This document shows positions 41,908-51,700 of a stretch of DNA of 64,000 nucleotides, in pieces. Origin of the DNA: UBA2031 sp037189985. Its GTDB lineage: Bacteria; Pseudomonadota; Gammaproteobacteria; Pseudomonadales; Moraxellaceae. The notes below the pieces were generated by a model that was not told where the DNA came from, made no database searches, and saw only the letters and a list, made by a program, of their open reading frames with translations. How positions within the stretch are numbered: position 1 is the first letter of the stretch; each line of letters opens with the position of its first letter. The DNA lies in contig JBBCJX010000014.1 in the NCBI GenBank assembly GCA_037189985.1, positions 62,001 through 126,000 of the forward strand, in the 5' to 3' direction. The translations under genes were made by a program, and so were the position numbers.

Positions 41908-44523
41908 GTGCTCGAAGCCTACCGCCAACACGTTGCAGAACGCGCCGCCCAAGGCGTCCCCCCCAAAGCCCTCGATGAAAAGCAGGTGGCCGATCTGGTC
42001 GCTCTGCTGAAGAACCCGCCCAAGGGCGAGGAAGCCTTCCTCGTGGATCTGCTGGAAAACCGTGTGCCGGCCGGTGTGGACCCCGCCGCCTATGTGAAGG
42101 CCGCCTTCCTGGCCGCCGTCACCAAGGGCGAGGCTTCCTCTCCTCTCGTGACCAAGGAACGCGCTGTTTACCTGCTCGGCACCATGCTGGGTGGCTACAA
42201 CGTCGAGCCGCTGATTGCCCTGCTGACCAATGCCGAACTCGGCGCTGCCGCCGCTGAAGCCCTGAAGAAGACCCTGCTGGTGTTCGACTCTTTCCACGAC
42301 GTGGAAGAACTGGCCAAGGGTGGCAACGCCAACGCCAAGGCCGTGCTGCAAAGCTGGGCCGCCGCCGAATGGTTCACCAGCCGTCCGGATGTGCCGAGCG
42401 AAATCAAGCTCACCGTATTCAAGGTCACCGGCGAAACCAATACCGACGATCTTTCCCCCGCCCAGGACGCCTGGAGCCGCCCGGACATCCCCCTGCACGC
42501 GCTGGCCATGCTCAAGAACACCCGCGACGGCATCTTCCCCGAAGAGCACACCGTCAAGGGCCCGATCAAGCAGATCGAAGAGATCAAGGCCAAGGGCAAT
42601 ATGGTCGCCTACGTGGGTGACGTGGTCGGCACCGGCTCCAGCCGCAAGTCCGCCACCAACTCCGTGCTCTGGTTCTTCGGCAACGACATCCCGCACATCC
42701 CCAACAAGCGTGACGGCGGCGTGTGCATCGGCTCCAAGATCGCCCCCATCTTCTTCAACACCATGGAAGACGCCGGCGCCCTGCCCATCGAGTTGGATGT
42801 GAACCAGATGAATATGGGCGACGAAATCGTCCTGAAGATCGATCACGCCACGGCTGAGGTCACCGCCTTCAAGGCCGGTGCCGAGATTGCCCGCGCCCCG
42901 CTCAAGACCCCGGTTCTGCTGGACGAAGCCCGCGCCGGCGGCCGTATCAACCTCATCATCGGCCGCGGCCTCACCGGCAAGGCCCGTGAAGCCCTGGGCC
43001 TGCCCGCTTCCGACCTGTTCCGCCAGCCGCAGCAGCCCGCCGACACCGGCAAGGGTTACACCCAGGCCCAGAAGATGGTCGGTCGCGCCTGCGGCCTGCC
43101 GGAAGGTACCGGCATCCGTCCGGGCACTTACTGCGAACCCAAGATGACCACCGTGGGCAGCCAGGACACCACCGGCCCCATGACCCGCGACGAGCTGAAA
43201 GACCTCGCCTGCCTCGGCTTCTCCGCCGGTCTCGTGATGCAGTCCTTCTGCCACACCGCCGCTTACCCCAAGCCGGTTGACGTCAACACCCACCACACCC
43301 TGCCGGACTTCATTATGAACCGCGGCGGTGTGTCCCTGCGTCCGGGTGACGGCATCATCCACTCCTGGCTGAACCGCATGCTGCTGCCCGATACCGTCGG
43401 CACCGGTGGCGACTCCCACACCCGTTTCCCGCTGGGCATTTCCTTCCCGGCCGGCTCCGGTCTGGTCGCCTTCGCTGCTGCCACCGGCGTGATGCCGCTG
43501 GACATGCCGGAATCCGTGCTCGTGCGCTTCACCGGCAAAATGCAGCCCGGCATCACCCTGCGTGATCTCGTGCATGCCATTCCCTACGCTGCCATCCAGC
43601 GCGGTGAACTGACCATCGAGAAGAAGGGCAAGAAGAACGTGTTCAACGGCCGCATCCTCGAGATCGAAGGCCTGGAACACCTCACGGCCGAACAGGCTTT
43701 CGAACTCTCTGATGCCTCTGCCGAGCGCTCCGCTGCCGGCTGCTCCATCACGCTGAGCGAAAAGTCTGTTGCCGAATACCTCACCTCGAACATCACCATG
43801 CTGAAGTGGATGATCTCGCAGGGTTACGGCGATGCGCGCACCATCGGCCGTCGTGTCGAAGCCATGGAAGCCTGGTTGGCCAAGCCGCAGCTGCTGCGCG
43901 CCGACAAGGACGCCGAATACGCGGCCGTGTACGAGATCGATCTGAACGAAATCAAAGAGCCGATCCTCTGCTGCCCGAACGACCCGGACGACGCCAAGCC
44001 CCTCTCACAGGTGGCCGGCGCCAAGATCGACGAAGTGTTCATCGGCTCCTGCATGACCAACATTGGTCACTTCCGCGCCGCCGGCAAGCTGCTCGACAAG
44101 GTGGAAGGCGGCTCGCTCGCCACCCGCCTCTGGCTCGCCCCGCCCACGCGTATGGACGAGCACCAGTTGATGGAAGAGGGTTACTACAACATCTACGGCC
44201 GCGCCGGTGCCCGCACCGAAATGCCGGGCTGCTCGCTGTGCATGGGCAACCAGGCACGTGTGGCACCCAACACGACTTGCGTCTCCACCTCCACGCGTAA
44301 CTTCCCCAACCGTCTCGGTCAGGGTGCAGACGTGTATCTCGCCTCGGCAGAGCTCGCCTCCGTCGCCGCCGTGATGGGCAAGCTGCCCACCGTGGCCGAG
44401 TACATGGAATACGCCGGCAAGATCGACAGCATGTCCGCCGACATCTACCGCTACCTAAGCTTCGACAAGATCGGTGAGTACACCGAACAGGCCGGCAAGA
44501 TCAATGTGGCGCAGCTGGCCTAA
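41908..44523 (+). CDS. acnB: Aconitate hydratase B
   Basis: The 871-aa protein matches AcnB (usual length about 865): an N-terminal HEAT-like domain, a swivel domain, then the catalytic core. GSCMTNIGHF (near 715) and GCSLCMGNQARV (near 774) supply the three cysteines of the 4Fe-4S cluster. It isomerises citrate and isocitrate and, in its cluster-free form, binds its own mRNA in E. coli. GTG start at 41908 with GAGGAAG six bases ahead. The antisense frames with long ORFs here are shadows of its strong codon bias. Confidence 0.97.
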   Translation: MLEAYRQHVAERAAQGVPPKALDEKQVADLVALLKNPPKGEEAFLVDLLENRVPAGVDPAAYVKAAFLAAVTKGEASSPLVTKERAVYLLGTMLGGYNVEPLIALLTNAELGAAAAEALKKTLLVFDSFHDVEELAKGGNANAKAVLQSWAAAEWFTSRPDVPSEIKLTVFKVTGETNTDDLSPAQDAWSRPDIPLHALAMLKNTRDGIFPEEHTVKGPIKQIEEIKAKGNMVAYVGDVVGTGSSRKSATNSVLWFFGNDIPHIPNKRDGGVCIGSKIAPIFFNTMEDAGALPIELDVNQMNMGDEIVLKIDHATAEVTAFKAGAEIARAPLKTPVLLDEARAGGRINLIIGRGLTGKAREALGLPASDLFRQPQQPADTGKGYTQAQKMVGRACGLPEGTGIRPGTYCEPKMTTVGSQDTTGPMTRDELKDLACLGFSAGLVMQSFCHTAAYPKPVDVNTHHTLPDFIMNRGGVSLRPGDGIIHSWLNRMLLPDTVGTGGDSHTRFPLGISFPAGSGLVAFAAATGVMPLDMPESVLVRFTGKMQPGITLRDLVHAIPYAAIQRGELTIEKKGKKNVFNGRILEIEGLEHLTAEQAFELSDASAERSAAGCSITLSEKSVAEYLTSNITMLKWMISQGYGDARTIGRRVEAMEAWLAKPQLLRADKDAEYAAVYEIDLNEIKEPILCCPNDPDDAKPLSQVAGAKIDEVFIGSCMTNIGHFRAAGKLLDKVEGGSLATRLWLAPPTRMDEHQLMEEGYYNIYGRAGARTEMPGCSLCMGNQARVAPNTTCVSTSTRNFPNRLGQGADVYLASAELASVAAVMGKLPTVAEYMEYAGKIDSMSADIYRYLSFDKIGEYTEQAGKINVAQLA

Positions 44524-44542
44524 TCGCCAGTTGAGTTGAAAT

Positions 44543-44570
44543 AAAAAGCCCCGCAAATGCGGGGCTTTTT
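44543..44570. terminator. Bidirectional terminator after acnB
   Basis: A5-GCCCCGC-AAAT-GCGGGGC-T5 (44543-44570). On the minus strand it lies just after the stop of the RT gene (44583), so it may terminate that transcript as well. Confidence 0.9.
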
Positions 44571-44582
44571 ATTTACAGCGAC

Positions 44583-47576
44583 TTATGTAATGGGCTTCCT
44601 ATCTTGAGACAACCTATACCCAATAGGCCATGGCTTAAATGCCCCGTTTTCAGGTGGAGAGCGGTATTTCTGATACTTCCGTAGATCGTTGTAATTTATT
44701 TCTGCGATAACATAGTAGTCGCTAACCCCGCCCTTCACTCGAACCACATCTCTCCGATAGTCTTTTTCAAAGGGAGCCCTGACACGGCTATCGCCATACT
44801 CTCTGTTGTTAACCTGAATAATAAATGAATGAACATCATGCGCAGCAGATTCAACAAGGAATGAGAAGGTCTTTAAATCCGAGTTCCACTCAGGAACAAA
44901 AACTGCATCAACCCGTCCCTGCAAGAACTCCCGATTCTGAATTGAGGTGAAGTCGCTGCATATAAGAGCCCCAAAGAAAAAGTCGCCATGCTTATATATC
45001 GGAGGCTGATAATTACTGCCCACAAATTCGTAAAGTGTCTTCCCAAGCTTTTTTAAGCTCCTCTTCTCTCCATGAGCAGGCTTCGCCTTACTTTGCAGCA
45101 TCATTACCGACGTCAAATATCCAGGCCAGCGAGTAACCAAGGAAACAAGAAGGTCATTCCTCAATTTCCGCTTATCTTCGTAGTACTCAAGCCCCCCGAC
45201 AAATGAAACATTATTCTGCGCAAGCTTATATGCAATCGAGAATGCCCACCTCTTAGGCAAACTACACTCTGGCAGAGCGACATAGCTCACTCTCACATCA
45301 TCCGAAAGAATATTGTTAACCAGCCTTCGGAGCCTCTCATATCGCATTAGAGAGTGGTCATTCTTGCCTTCTACCGCCAATCTCCACTGCTTCTCTGTGG
45401 TTTTAATATTGGTCAACGCAATCTTTAATCTCTGCCCATGCGAATTAGGAACACTAAAATATTTAACATCTGCGTCACCCTTAGAGCTCACAAAACCAAG
45501 CCCATCTTTCGATCTACATTTTGCTCCCCTTAACGCCAGCACAGATGCCTTTAGCACTATCGGATCACTCATGGCAGAAGGAGAAACCAACCCAATTTCC
45601 GAAAAAGATAATGGCCTCGTAGAAAATGCAAGGGCCGGCCAATGTGGCCTTTTTAGATTTGCAGTCGCCCTAAATTTTCTAATCCCGCCAAGTCTTAGAT
45701 GTCGGCGAACAGCAAATCCACGGGGCACTAAGGGCCCCTTAATGTCAGTCGTTTGAGAAAACTGCCAATAATCCTTGTATGATCTTCTTCCAAAATCAGC
45801 ATATAAAAGCGCAGAAGAAAGCTTCAAAATCTTATTTTTTCTAAAACTCTGATTAGGATAAGGACTGACACTAAGCGCGGCATTAAGAACTCTTGTGAAT
45901 TTTTGACTAAAATCAAACCCGCTAACGGTTGATGCCTGCAATGCTGCCTGCACAAGGGCCCTAGAGTATTGCATCTGGCACTTCTCAATTTTGTCCCTAT
46001 TGGACCCCTTAATATTTGTAGTCTCGAGAAGAATATCCTGAACAGACTTTAATCTATCAATAAATCTAGCCGCGACATCAAAGTCACCGCAACTTATCAT
46101 CAATCCAAAAACTCGATGGAAATAGCCAAAATAATTAAAATAGCCTATTGGACTCATAAGATGACGTAGCACTATTTCATAAAAATCATTTCGTCTGCTC
46201 AACCACGCACCCGGATCAAGATCTTTTGCGTAAGCCTCGACATCCCTTAGTAAAAGAGAAAATCCAAGCCTTTTAATAGAAACAATATCAGCCTTTCTTA
46301 ATGCGTCCGCATCTAAGGTTGCATCCGGAGTAGATAAAAGCGCTCTTGATGCCATCCCAGACTGATCCGATGGAAGCTCTGGCAGCAGCCTGTATTCACT
46401 AGACTGCCGCCTAATCTGTTCTGATATCCCATCAACCAAATCTATTCCGTGCCGAGAGCCAAGATTAAAAACTTTTTGCTTGTCAGCCGAAAAGATGACA
46501 CTTGAGTCTCTCGCGTATGGAAGACGCAAAGAAAGCTCCTTTATCTCCCCCCTGCCGCCAATCAACTTTAAAAGTCCATCAGACTTTATTGAAATATACC
46601 TAATAAAACCCTCAGCCGAATTAATTCCGGCATCATTTTCCATAACAAGAAAAATATCATCAACGTATCTACCGTAATAGATCGGCTTAATATTGTTAGA
46701 AGCGACAGAATCAAACTCATAAAGTAAAACATTTGAGAAAATCTTTGACGCGGACAATCCAACAGGCAGCGCCCCCTCTTTTCTTTCCAAATAATCAGGG
46801 GTCGTCCTATACCAAGACTGCATTGAAGCAATGATTTGCTTCGTGAATATCAATTCATGCCTAGATAAAGATACTTTTATTTTCTTTAAGTAAGACGGCC
46901 TAATAATAAATTCTGGCGAAACATTATGATAAAACCCCGAAACATCCATAGTGACAGCGACAATATTTTTACCCGCAAGCAGCGATTTTTTCATTGCGGA
47001 TAGGCCATACTCCCTCCACTGCCTATACGCAGAAAAATATGGAACAAAAAGCCCTTGCGACTCTTCATTCAAGGGCCTATGAATCCTGAGATCATCGCCT
47101 ATTCTTGGTGACAATCTCCTTAATCTATTCCCGAAGGAGACATCCTGATTTAAGACCTCATCAAAAAGATGGCCAACCTTAAGAATCCATAATGCAGAAA
47201 CCACCTGATAATCAATTGTTGCATTTATCACCAGCCTATATTTCGCATCGACTTTCTTCTTGACTTTTTCATATCTCTGCCTCCAATCCTCTACAGGATC
47301 AATAGCGCGGTAATGCCCACGGTCATTTAAATCAAATGGATTTATAGACTTCGGCAAATATGAATACCCACCTATGAAAGTGGGGCTGTCAAACCAGTCT
47401 GGTGATCTTGATGTTAATTTAGAGTGCAAGGCCCTTAGGTTTTCAGAAAGATTCTCCTCATAAATAGAGAAATCAATTGCATGAAAATGTGTATTTTCAT
47501 AGAAAGCATCCGCCTTTGCCTTCTTATAGGCCAAATAGATATCTGCAATAGTTAAATATTCTTTCGTGAGACTCAT
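44583..47576 (-). CDS. drt1-type: Defence-associated reverse transcriptase with nitrilase domain (DRT1-type)
   Basis: The 997-aa protein has an N-terminal reverse transcriptase domain, about residues 60-420, with the catalytic YVDD at 304-307 (in YGRYVDDIFLV), the upstream VAVTMDVSGFYHNV motif carrying the first catalytic Asp, and a helical connector, about 430-600. The C-terminal nitrilase-like domain, about 680-960, has Glu770 (LPEC) and Cys873 (ICSDF) of the expected Glu-Lys-Cys triad; the Lys was not assigned. This RT-nitrilase fusion is the hallmark of defence-associated RT type 1 (UG1). It sits alone, AT-rich, between acnB and the rlpA-like gene. Anti-phage defence is the likely role. 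Confidence 0.88.
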   Translation of the reverse strand: MSLTKEYLTIADIYLAYKKAKADAFYENTHFHAIDFSIYEENLSENLRALHSKLTSRSPDWFDSPTFIGGYSYLPKSINPFDLNDRGHYRAIDPVEDWRQRYEKVKKKVDAKYRLVINATIDYQVVSALWILKVGHLFDEVLNQDVSFGNRLRRLSPRIGDDLRIHRPLNEESQGLFVPYFSAYRQWREYGLSAMKKSLLAGKNIVAVTMDVSGFYHNVSPEFIIRPSYLKKIKVSLSRHELIFTKQIIASMQSWYRTTPDYLERKEGALPVGLSASKIFSNVLLYEFDSVASNNIKPIYYGRYVDDIFLVMENDAGINSAEGFIRYISIKSDGLLKLIGGRGEIKELSLRLPYARDSSVIFSADKQKVFNLGSRHGIDLVDGISEQIRRQSSEYRLLPELPSDQSGMASRALLSTPDATLDADALRKADIVSIKRLGFSLLLRDVEAYAKDLDPGAWLSRRNDFYEIVLRHLMSPIGYFNYFGYFHRVFGLMISCGDFDVAARFIDRLKSVQDILLETTNIKGSNRDKIEKCQMQYSRALVQAALQASTVSGFDFSQKFTRVLNAALSVSPYPNQSFRKNKILKLSSALLYADFGRRSYKDYWQFSQTTDIKGPLVPRGFAVRRHLRLGGIRKFRATANLKRPHWPALAFSTRPLSFSEIGLVSPSAMSDPIVLKASVLALRGAKCRSKDGLGFVSSKGDADVKYFSVPNSHGQRLKIALTNIKTTEKQWRLAVEGKNDHSLMRYERLRRLVNNILSDDVRVSYVALPECSLPKRWAFSIAYKLAQNNVSFVGGLEYYEDKRKLRNDLLVSLVTRWPGYLTSVMMLQSKAKPAHGEKRSLKKLGKTLYEFVGSNYQPPIYKHGDFFFGALICSDFTSIQNREFLQGRVDAVFVPEWNSDLKTFSFLVESAAHDVHSFIIQVNNREYGDSRVRAPFEKDYRRDVVRVKGGVSDYYVIAEINYNDLRKYQKYRSPPENGAFKPWPIGYRLSQDRKPIT

Positions 47577-47879
47577 TATTTTTCCTTGTCACGCATTTTC
47601 TTCAAAAACTCACATACTTATTTGGAAACTAAAAATCAACAGCATGCTCAATCACAAAACAGATTTTGAATAATAAAATGCCATCTTGTGAAATATGCTT
47701 TGAGAGAAAATTCCAGCAGACGTAGGTTGATGCAAGGCAGCGCCCTAAATCATCATTGATATCCCGAACACCAAACACTGTTGCAGGCAACGCTTCTTTA
47801 AAACCAAAAACACAAAACTAACTCTACACCGTATCGAAGAGCTTTGAGGTTCGCTGCGCTTATCCCAAGCTACGGGTCG
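47577..47879. other. Upstream region of the RT gene, no coding gene
   Basis: About 300 bases of mostly AT-rich sequence between the RT gene start and the end of the RlpA-like gene. No ORF worth reporting and no strong hairpin was seen. An imperfect pairing AGCTTTGAGG / CCCAAGCT lies at about 47838-47870. Because some defence-associated RTs use a nearby noncoding RNA, this region is the place to look for one; I cannot identify it by eye. Confidence 0.4.
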
Positions 47880-48308
47880 CTATTTGATTACCTCAATCTC
47901 GACCTTGAGCACGCCTTTTGCCGTACTGCCAATCGCATTGAATGCCGAGCTGGACAGATCGATGATCCGGCCACTGACAAACGGCCCCCTGTCATTGACT
48001 CTGACCACCACGCTTTTGTCATTCTCTACATTGGTGACTTTCACCATCGCTCCAAAAGGAATGGTTTTGTGGGCCGCCGTTTTCAATTCCTGCTTGAAAG
48101 GCTCACCACTGGCCGTCTTCTTCCCCTGATGTTTGCTGCCGTAAAACGAGGCCTGCCCTTTTTGCGTAAAACCAACCCAGTCCTTGCTCTGTGTGGATGC
48201 CGTATTGGGAGCTGGCCGACTGGCACAACCCGCCATGAGCGCAGACATTATCAGGACGATAAGCCCAAGCCCCCGCACGCTTATCCATATGCCTTGTCCT
48301 TGTGTCAT
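47880..48308 (-). CDS. rlpA: RlpA-like lipoprotein (septal double-psi beta-barrel)
   Basis: ATG 48308 follows GGAGG, giving 142 residues; the frame extends to 48359 without support. A lipobox MAGC (Cys about 29) precedes an RlpA-type double-psi barrel domain with QASFYGSKHQGKKTASGEPF, the TIPFGAMVKVTNVENDKSV motif and NDRGPF / RIIDLSSSAF. RlpA is a peptidoglycan lytic transglycosylase in P. aeruginosa. No SPOR domain is present at the C-terminus, unlike the classical form. Confidence 0.87.
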   Translation of the reverse strand: MTQGQGIWISVRGLGLIVLIMSALMAGCASRPAPNTASTQSKDWVGFTQKGQASFYGSKHQGKKTASGEPFKQELKTAAHKTIPFGAMVKVTNVENDKSVVVRVNDRGPFVSGRIIDLSSSAFNAIGSTAKGVLKVEIEVIK

Positions 48309-48764
48309 CGCTCCTCCAAGCATCCTGCCCTTATTGATGCGCGCCAGCGCCCTTGCCAATATTTGTTGTTTATTGCCATACGCTCCCCAGAAGCATCGTG
48401 GACACTACGTACAGCTCCAGCCTCTTCTCCTGCGCGAACCATAAAGGCACCGAATGTAACAGCCTTGTCCAAAAGTCGGAATGAGTAGTTCCCGCAAGTC
48501 ACAGAGGGCTAACTCCGGTCACAGCTGCCATGGCAAGCTGGAGAGCATGAAAGAAGAAGTCCCCTGTCGTCCAAAGGACCAATGGCCAGGACAAGCGGCC
48601 TCAAGCCTGCTTGGCAAGCCAAGGCAGGGCCATCAGATAAAGGGTTTGGAGAGGGCATTATCGAGACATGTACAAGCCGGCACTTTGCGGTTAGTACGAA
48701 TTGAACCCACCCCATCAGCCATGGAAAATGCTTCGTCCCCGCAACACGATAGCCGGCAGTGTCC
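48309..48764. other. Gene-free region between rlpA and the Ig-like/FG-GAP gene
   Basis: About 456 bases without a credible gene. It contains GTAGTTCCCGCAA (48485-48497), which recurs at 53113-53125 in another gene-free region. The remaining sequence has no clear hairpin or promoter. Confidence 0.4.
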
Positions 48765-51700
48765 ATGCGCTTTTCGAAGAAGAATAACTACGCCTTCCTT
48801 TCAATCATTACCATCGCACTGGCAGCCAGCCTGGCCCTTCCGGGCTGTGGCGGCGGTGGCGACAGCAAGGAAGAACCGGCGGTCAATGCCAGCCTGCAAG
48901 CCGAAATCCCCCTGGCCGTCGGCGACCGCTGGCTGTACACCCTGGCGGGCGGCTACAGGCATGGTGTCGTTAATGACAATGGCGAACAGCTTGTCCGTGT
49001 CACTGACTCCACCACCACAGGCTCGGTGACCACCGCACAGCTCGACACCCTGCTACCACACAATCTTGATCTGCTTGAACGTCATCATCTACGCGCTACA
49101 GCCACGGCCCTGGAAGAACACTTTCCAGACAGTGTGGGTCCATACGGCCAACCTGTTTCCTCGCTGACCATGTTGCAATTTCCTCTCGTTGCGGGAGAAA
49201 GCTTTGTCGTTTATGACTGGAGCGGCCTGGACATTGGTTACGATTATGACGGGGATGGTACTAGTGAATCCGTGGATGAAAAGCGCACAGTCACAGTTAT
49301 TGGCATTGATGGCATCAGCACGGCGCTTGGCAATTTCCCCCAAGCATGGAAAACAAGCTCACTCATAGAAACGCGCATGCAATACAGCACAGGTGCCCAC
49401 TCCGAAATAACCTACCGCATTGATGAATGGCTGGTAAGTGGCATCGGCGTTATTCGCCGGAACAAACGCTTGACCTATCCCTCAGCGAGTAGCTATGACC
49501 ACATTGAGGAAATACAACTTGACCTCACCCGCTTCAACGTCAATGGCAGACGCAGTGAGCAACAGGCTCCACGCGCTCTGGCAGATACAAGGCAGCCGGC
49601 TCCTGGCAGCAGTACCAATGATGGCTGGACAGCCATCACGCTTTCCTTTGACGAAACCATAGACGTTAGCGCGATCACCAATGATTCATTAACGGTCGTG
49701 AATACCAGCGGCACCCTCATGCCCGGCAAGATCCGCTATACCGACCGGAAGCTCACTTTCTACCCCAGTCTCGCCCTACCAAACGGCCACTACACCGTAC
49801 ATGTACGCAATGTGCCGGATGTCATCGGTAATATGCTTGATCACTCTGAATGGTCATTTTATGTAGACACATCCAGGCCAACAGACTCTCAGAGTCTCGT
49901 TCCCCTCAGCATTGGCGATCGCTGGATTTATGATGTTACGACACAGGAAAACTACAACACCCCTGTTACCGCAACACGCATGGAAACCGTGATCAGCAGC
50001 GCTACCATTCAAGGTAATAGCGGCGTAAAGATTCAGCAGCGCAATCCGATCGACAATACCTTACTCAATGAATACTACTTGCAGAAAAGTGCCAGCTCGC
50101 TAAGCCAACTCTTTCCTGTTGGCAGCGCGCCATATGGACAGGACATTGCTTCGCTGACTTTGATGCATCTTCCGATCTACGGCGGCAGCTATGAAAACGC
50201 CCATTGGCGCGACCTCGACTCCGGTCACGATTATGATGGCGACGGCGTGAATGACAGGCTGGACATTACCATCACAACCACCATAGGTAGCGAAACGGAA
50301 TATGTAACGGTTCCCGTTGGCAGTTGGCCAAACGCCGTGCTCGTCACCAGCGAACAGCTCAATATCGTCACTGGCTCAAGCACAGGAGCAACTGCCGAGG
50401 CCAGGCAAACCGTTATAGAATGGCTGGTACCCAATATTGGCGTTGTGCAACGCAACACAGTTGTCAGCACCATGAACTATCAACACACCACCATAGACAA
50501 GCTCACCGCTTATCGTGTTGGTAACACACGTAGCGAGAGCACCGTTCCCTCGGTATCGGAATACACTCCCTCATCACAAGGAACCCGCACAGCACCAACC
50601 CATGTGAGCGCACGCTTTTCTGAGCCTCTGGATCTGGGATCCCTGCCTGTCAATGCAATGACTCTGACCAATAGTGCCGGTGAGACAGTGGCAGGAACAC
50701 TCAGCATCAGTAGCCAGCAGCTCCTTTTCACGCCCGCACACGCATTACCGGATGATCGCTATACCGCAACCCTGTCCAATATTCCTGACTTGCTGGGAAA
50801 TACCTTGGCTGCACCTTCTTGGGCTTTCACCGTGGATACCGTACGTCCTATTGTGCGGTCTTCATCAATTGCCAATGGTGCCATCAATGTTGCTACGGGC
50901 AGCAGTATCACATTCAACTTCAGTGAACCTGTGCTGGCCGGCTATTTCAGCTCCCCGCTTATCACACTCAAGACTGCAGCAGGGGCCGATCACAATTACC
51001 TGATACAGCAAAATGGCAATATCCTGACGGTAGTTCCCAATCTGCTGGAGCACAGCACCACTTACACACTGACGCTGACGAACCAGATTCAAGACTCTTA
51101 TGGCAATACGCTTGCTACTCCTTACAGCATCACGTTCACGACACCACCTGCCGTACTGAAAACCCCAGCCTATCACCTGCACGTGCTCAACAGCTCTACT
51201 TCCAGAAACACATTTGCCATTGGCGATGTCAATGATGATGGCCGCAATGACCTTGTCGTTGCCACCGGGATGACAACCATACTCTCCGAGATAGACTCCT
51301 TTACCCTGCATATTTTCTTGCAACAAGCCGACGGCAGCCTGGCCATGCCCCTGAAAACAAAGACCTTTGATTCCCCGGGTTATGGCAAGACATGCATTCC
51401 GTCAGGCGTACACATAGGCGATGTTACTGGCGATGGGAAAACTGACATTATTCTTGGAGAGGCATGGTGTGGCATAAAGATATTCGAACGAGCTGCTGAT
51501 GGTAGCTGGCCACGCCCCGAGCCGATCACAACAAACAATATCAGCAATATGCAATACATTGATATGAATGGTGATGGTCGCAAGGATGTTGTGGGTTTCA
51601 ACCCGAATAACAGCAACATGATCAGCATCTGGTATCAGCAAGCCGACGGTGGCTTGAGTGCTGAAATGTCAACCGAGGTTTCTGCAATCTACGGTACCGT

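Noticed and set aside
41785..43680. 631-codon minus-strand frame opposite acnB
   Set aside because: Gly/His-rich shadow of the highly biased acnB codons; no domain and no ribosome site.
47830..47880. Possible integron attC-like hairpin near the RlpA gene
   Set aside because: Only a weak AGCTTTGAGG / CCCAAGCT pairing is seen; no conserved R''/R' core sites and no integron integrase nearby.
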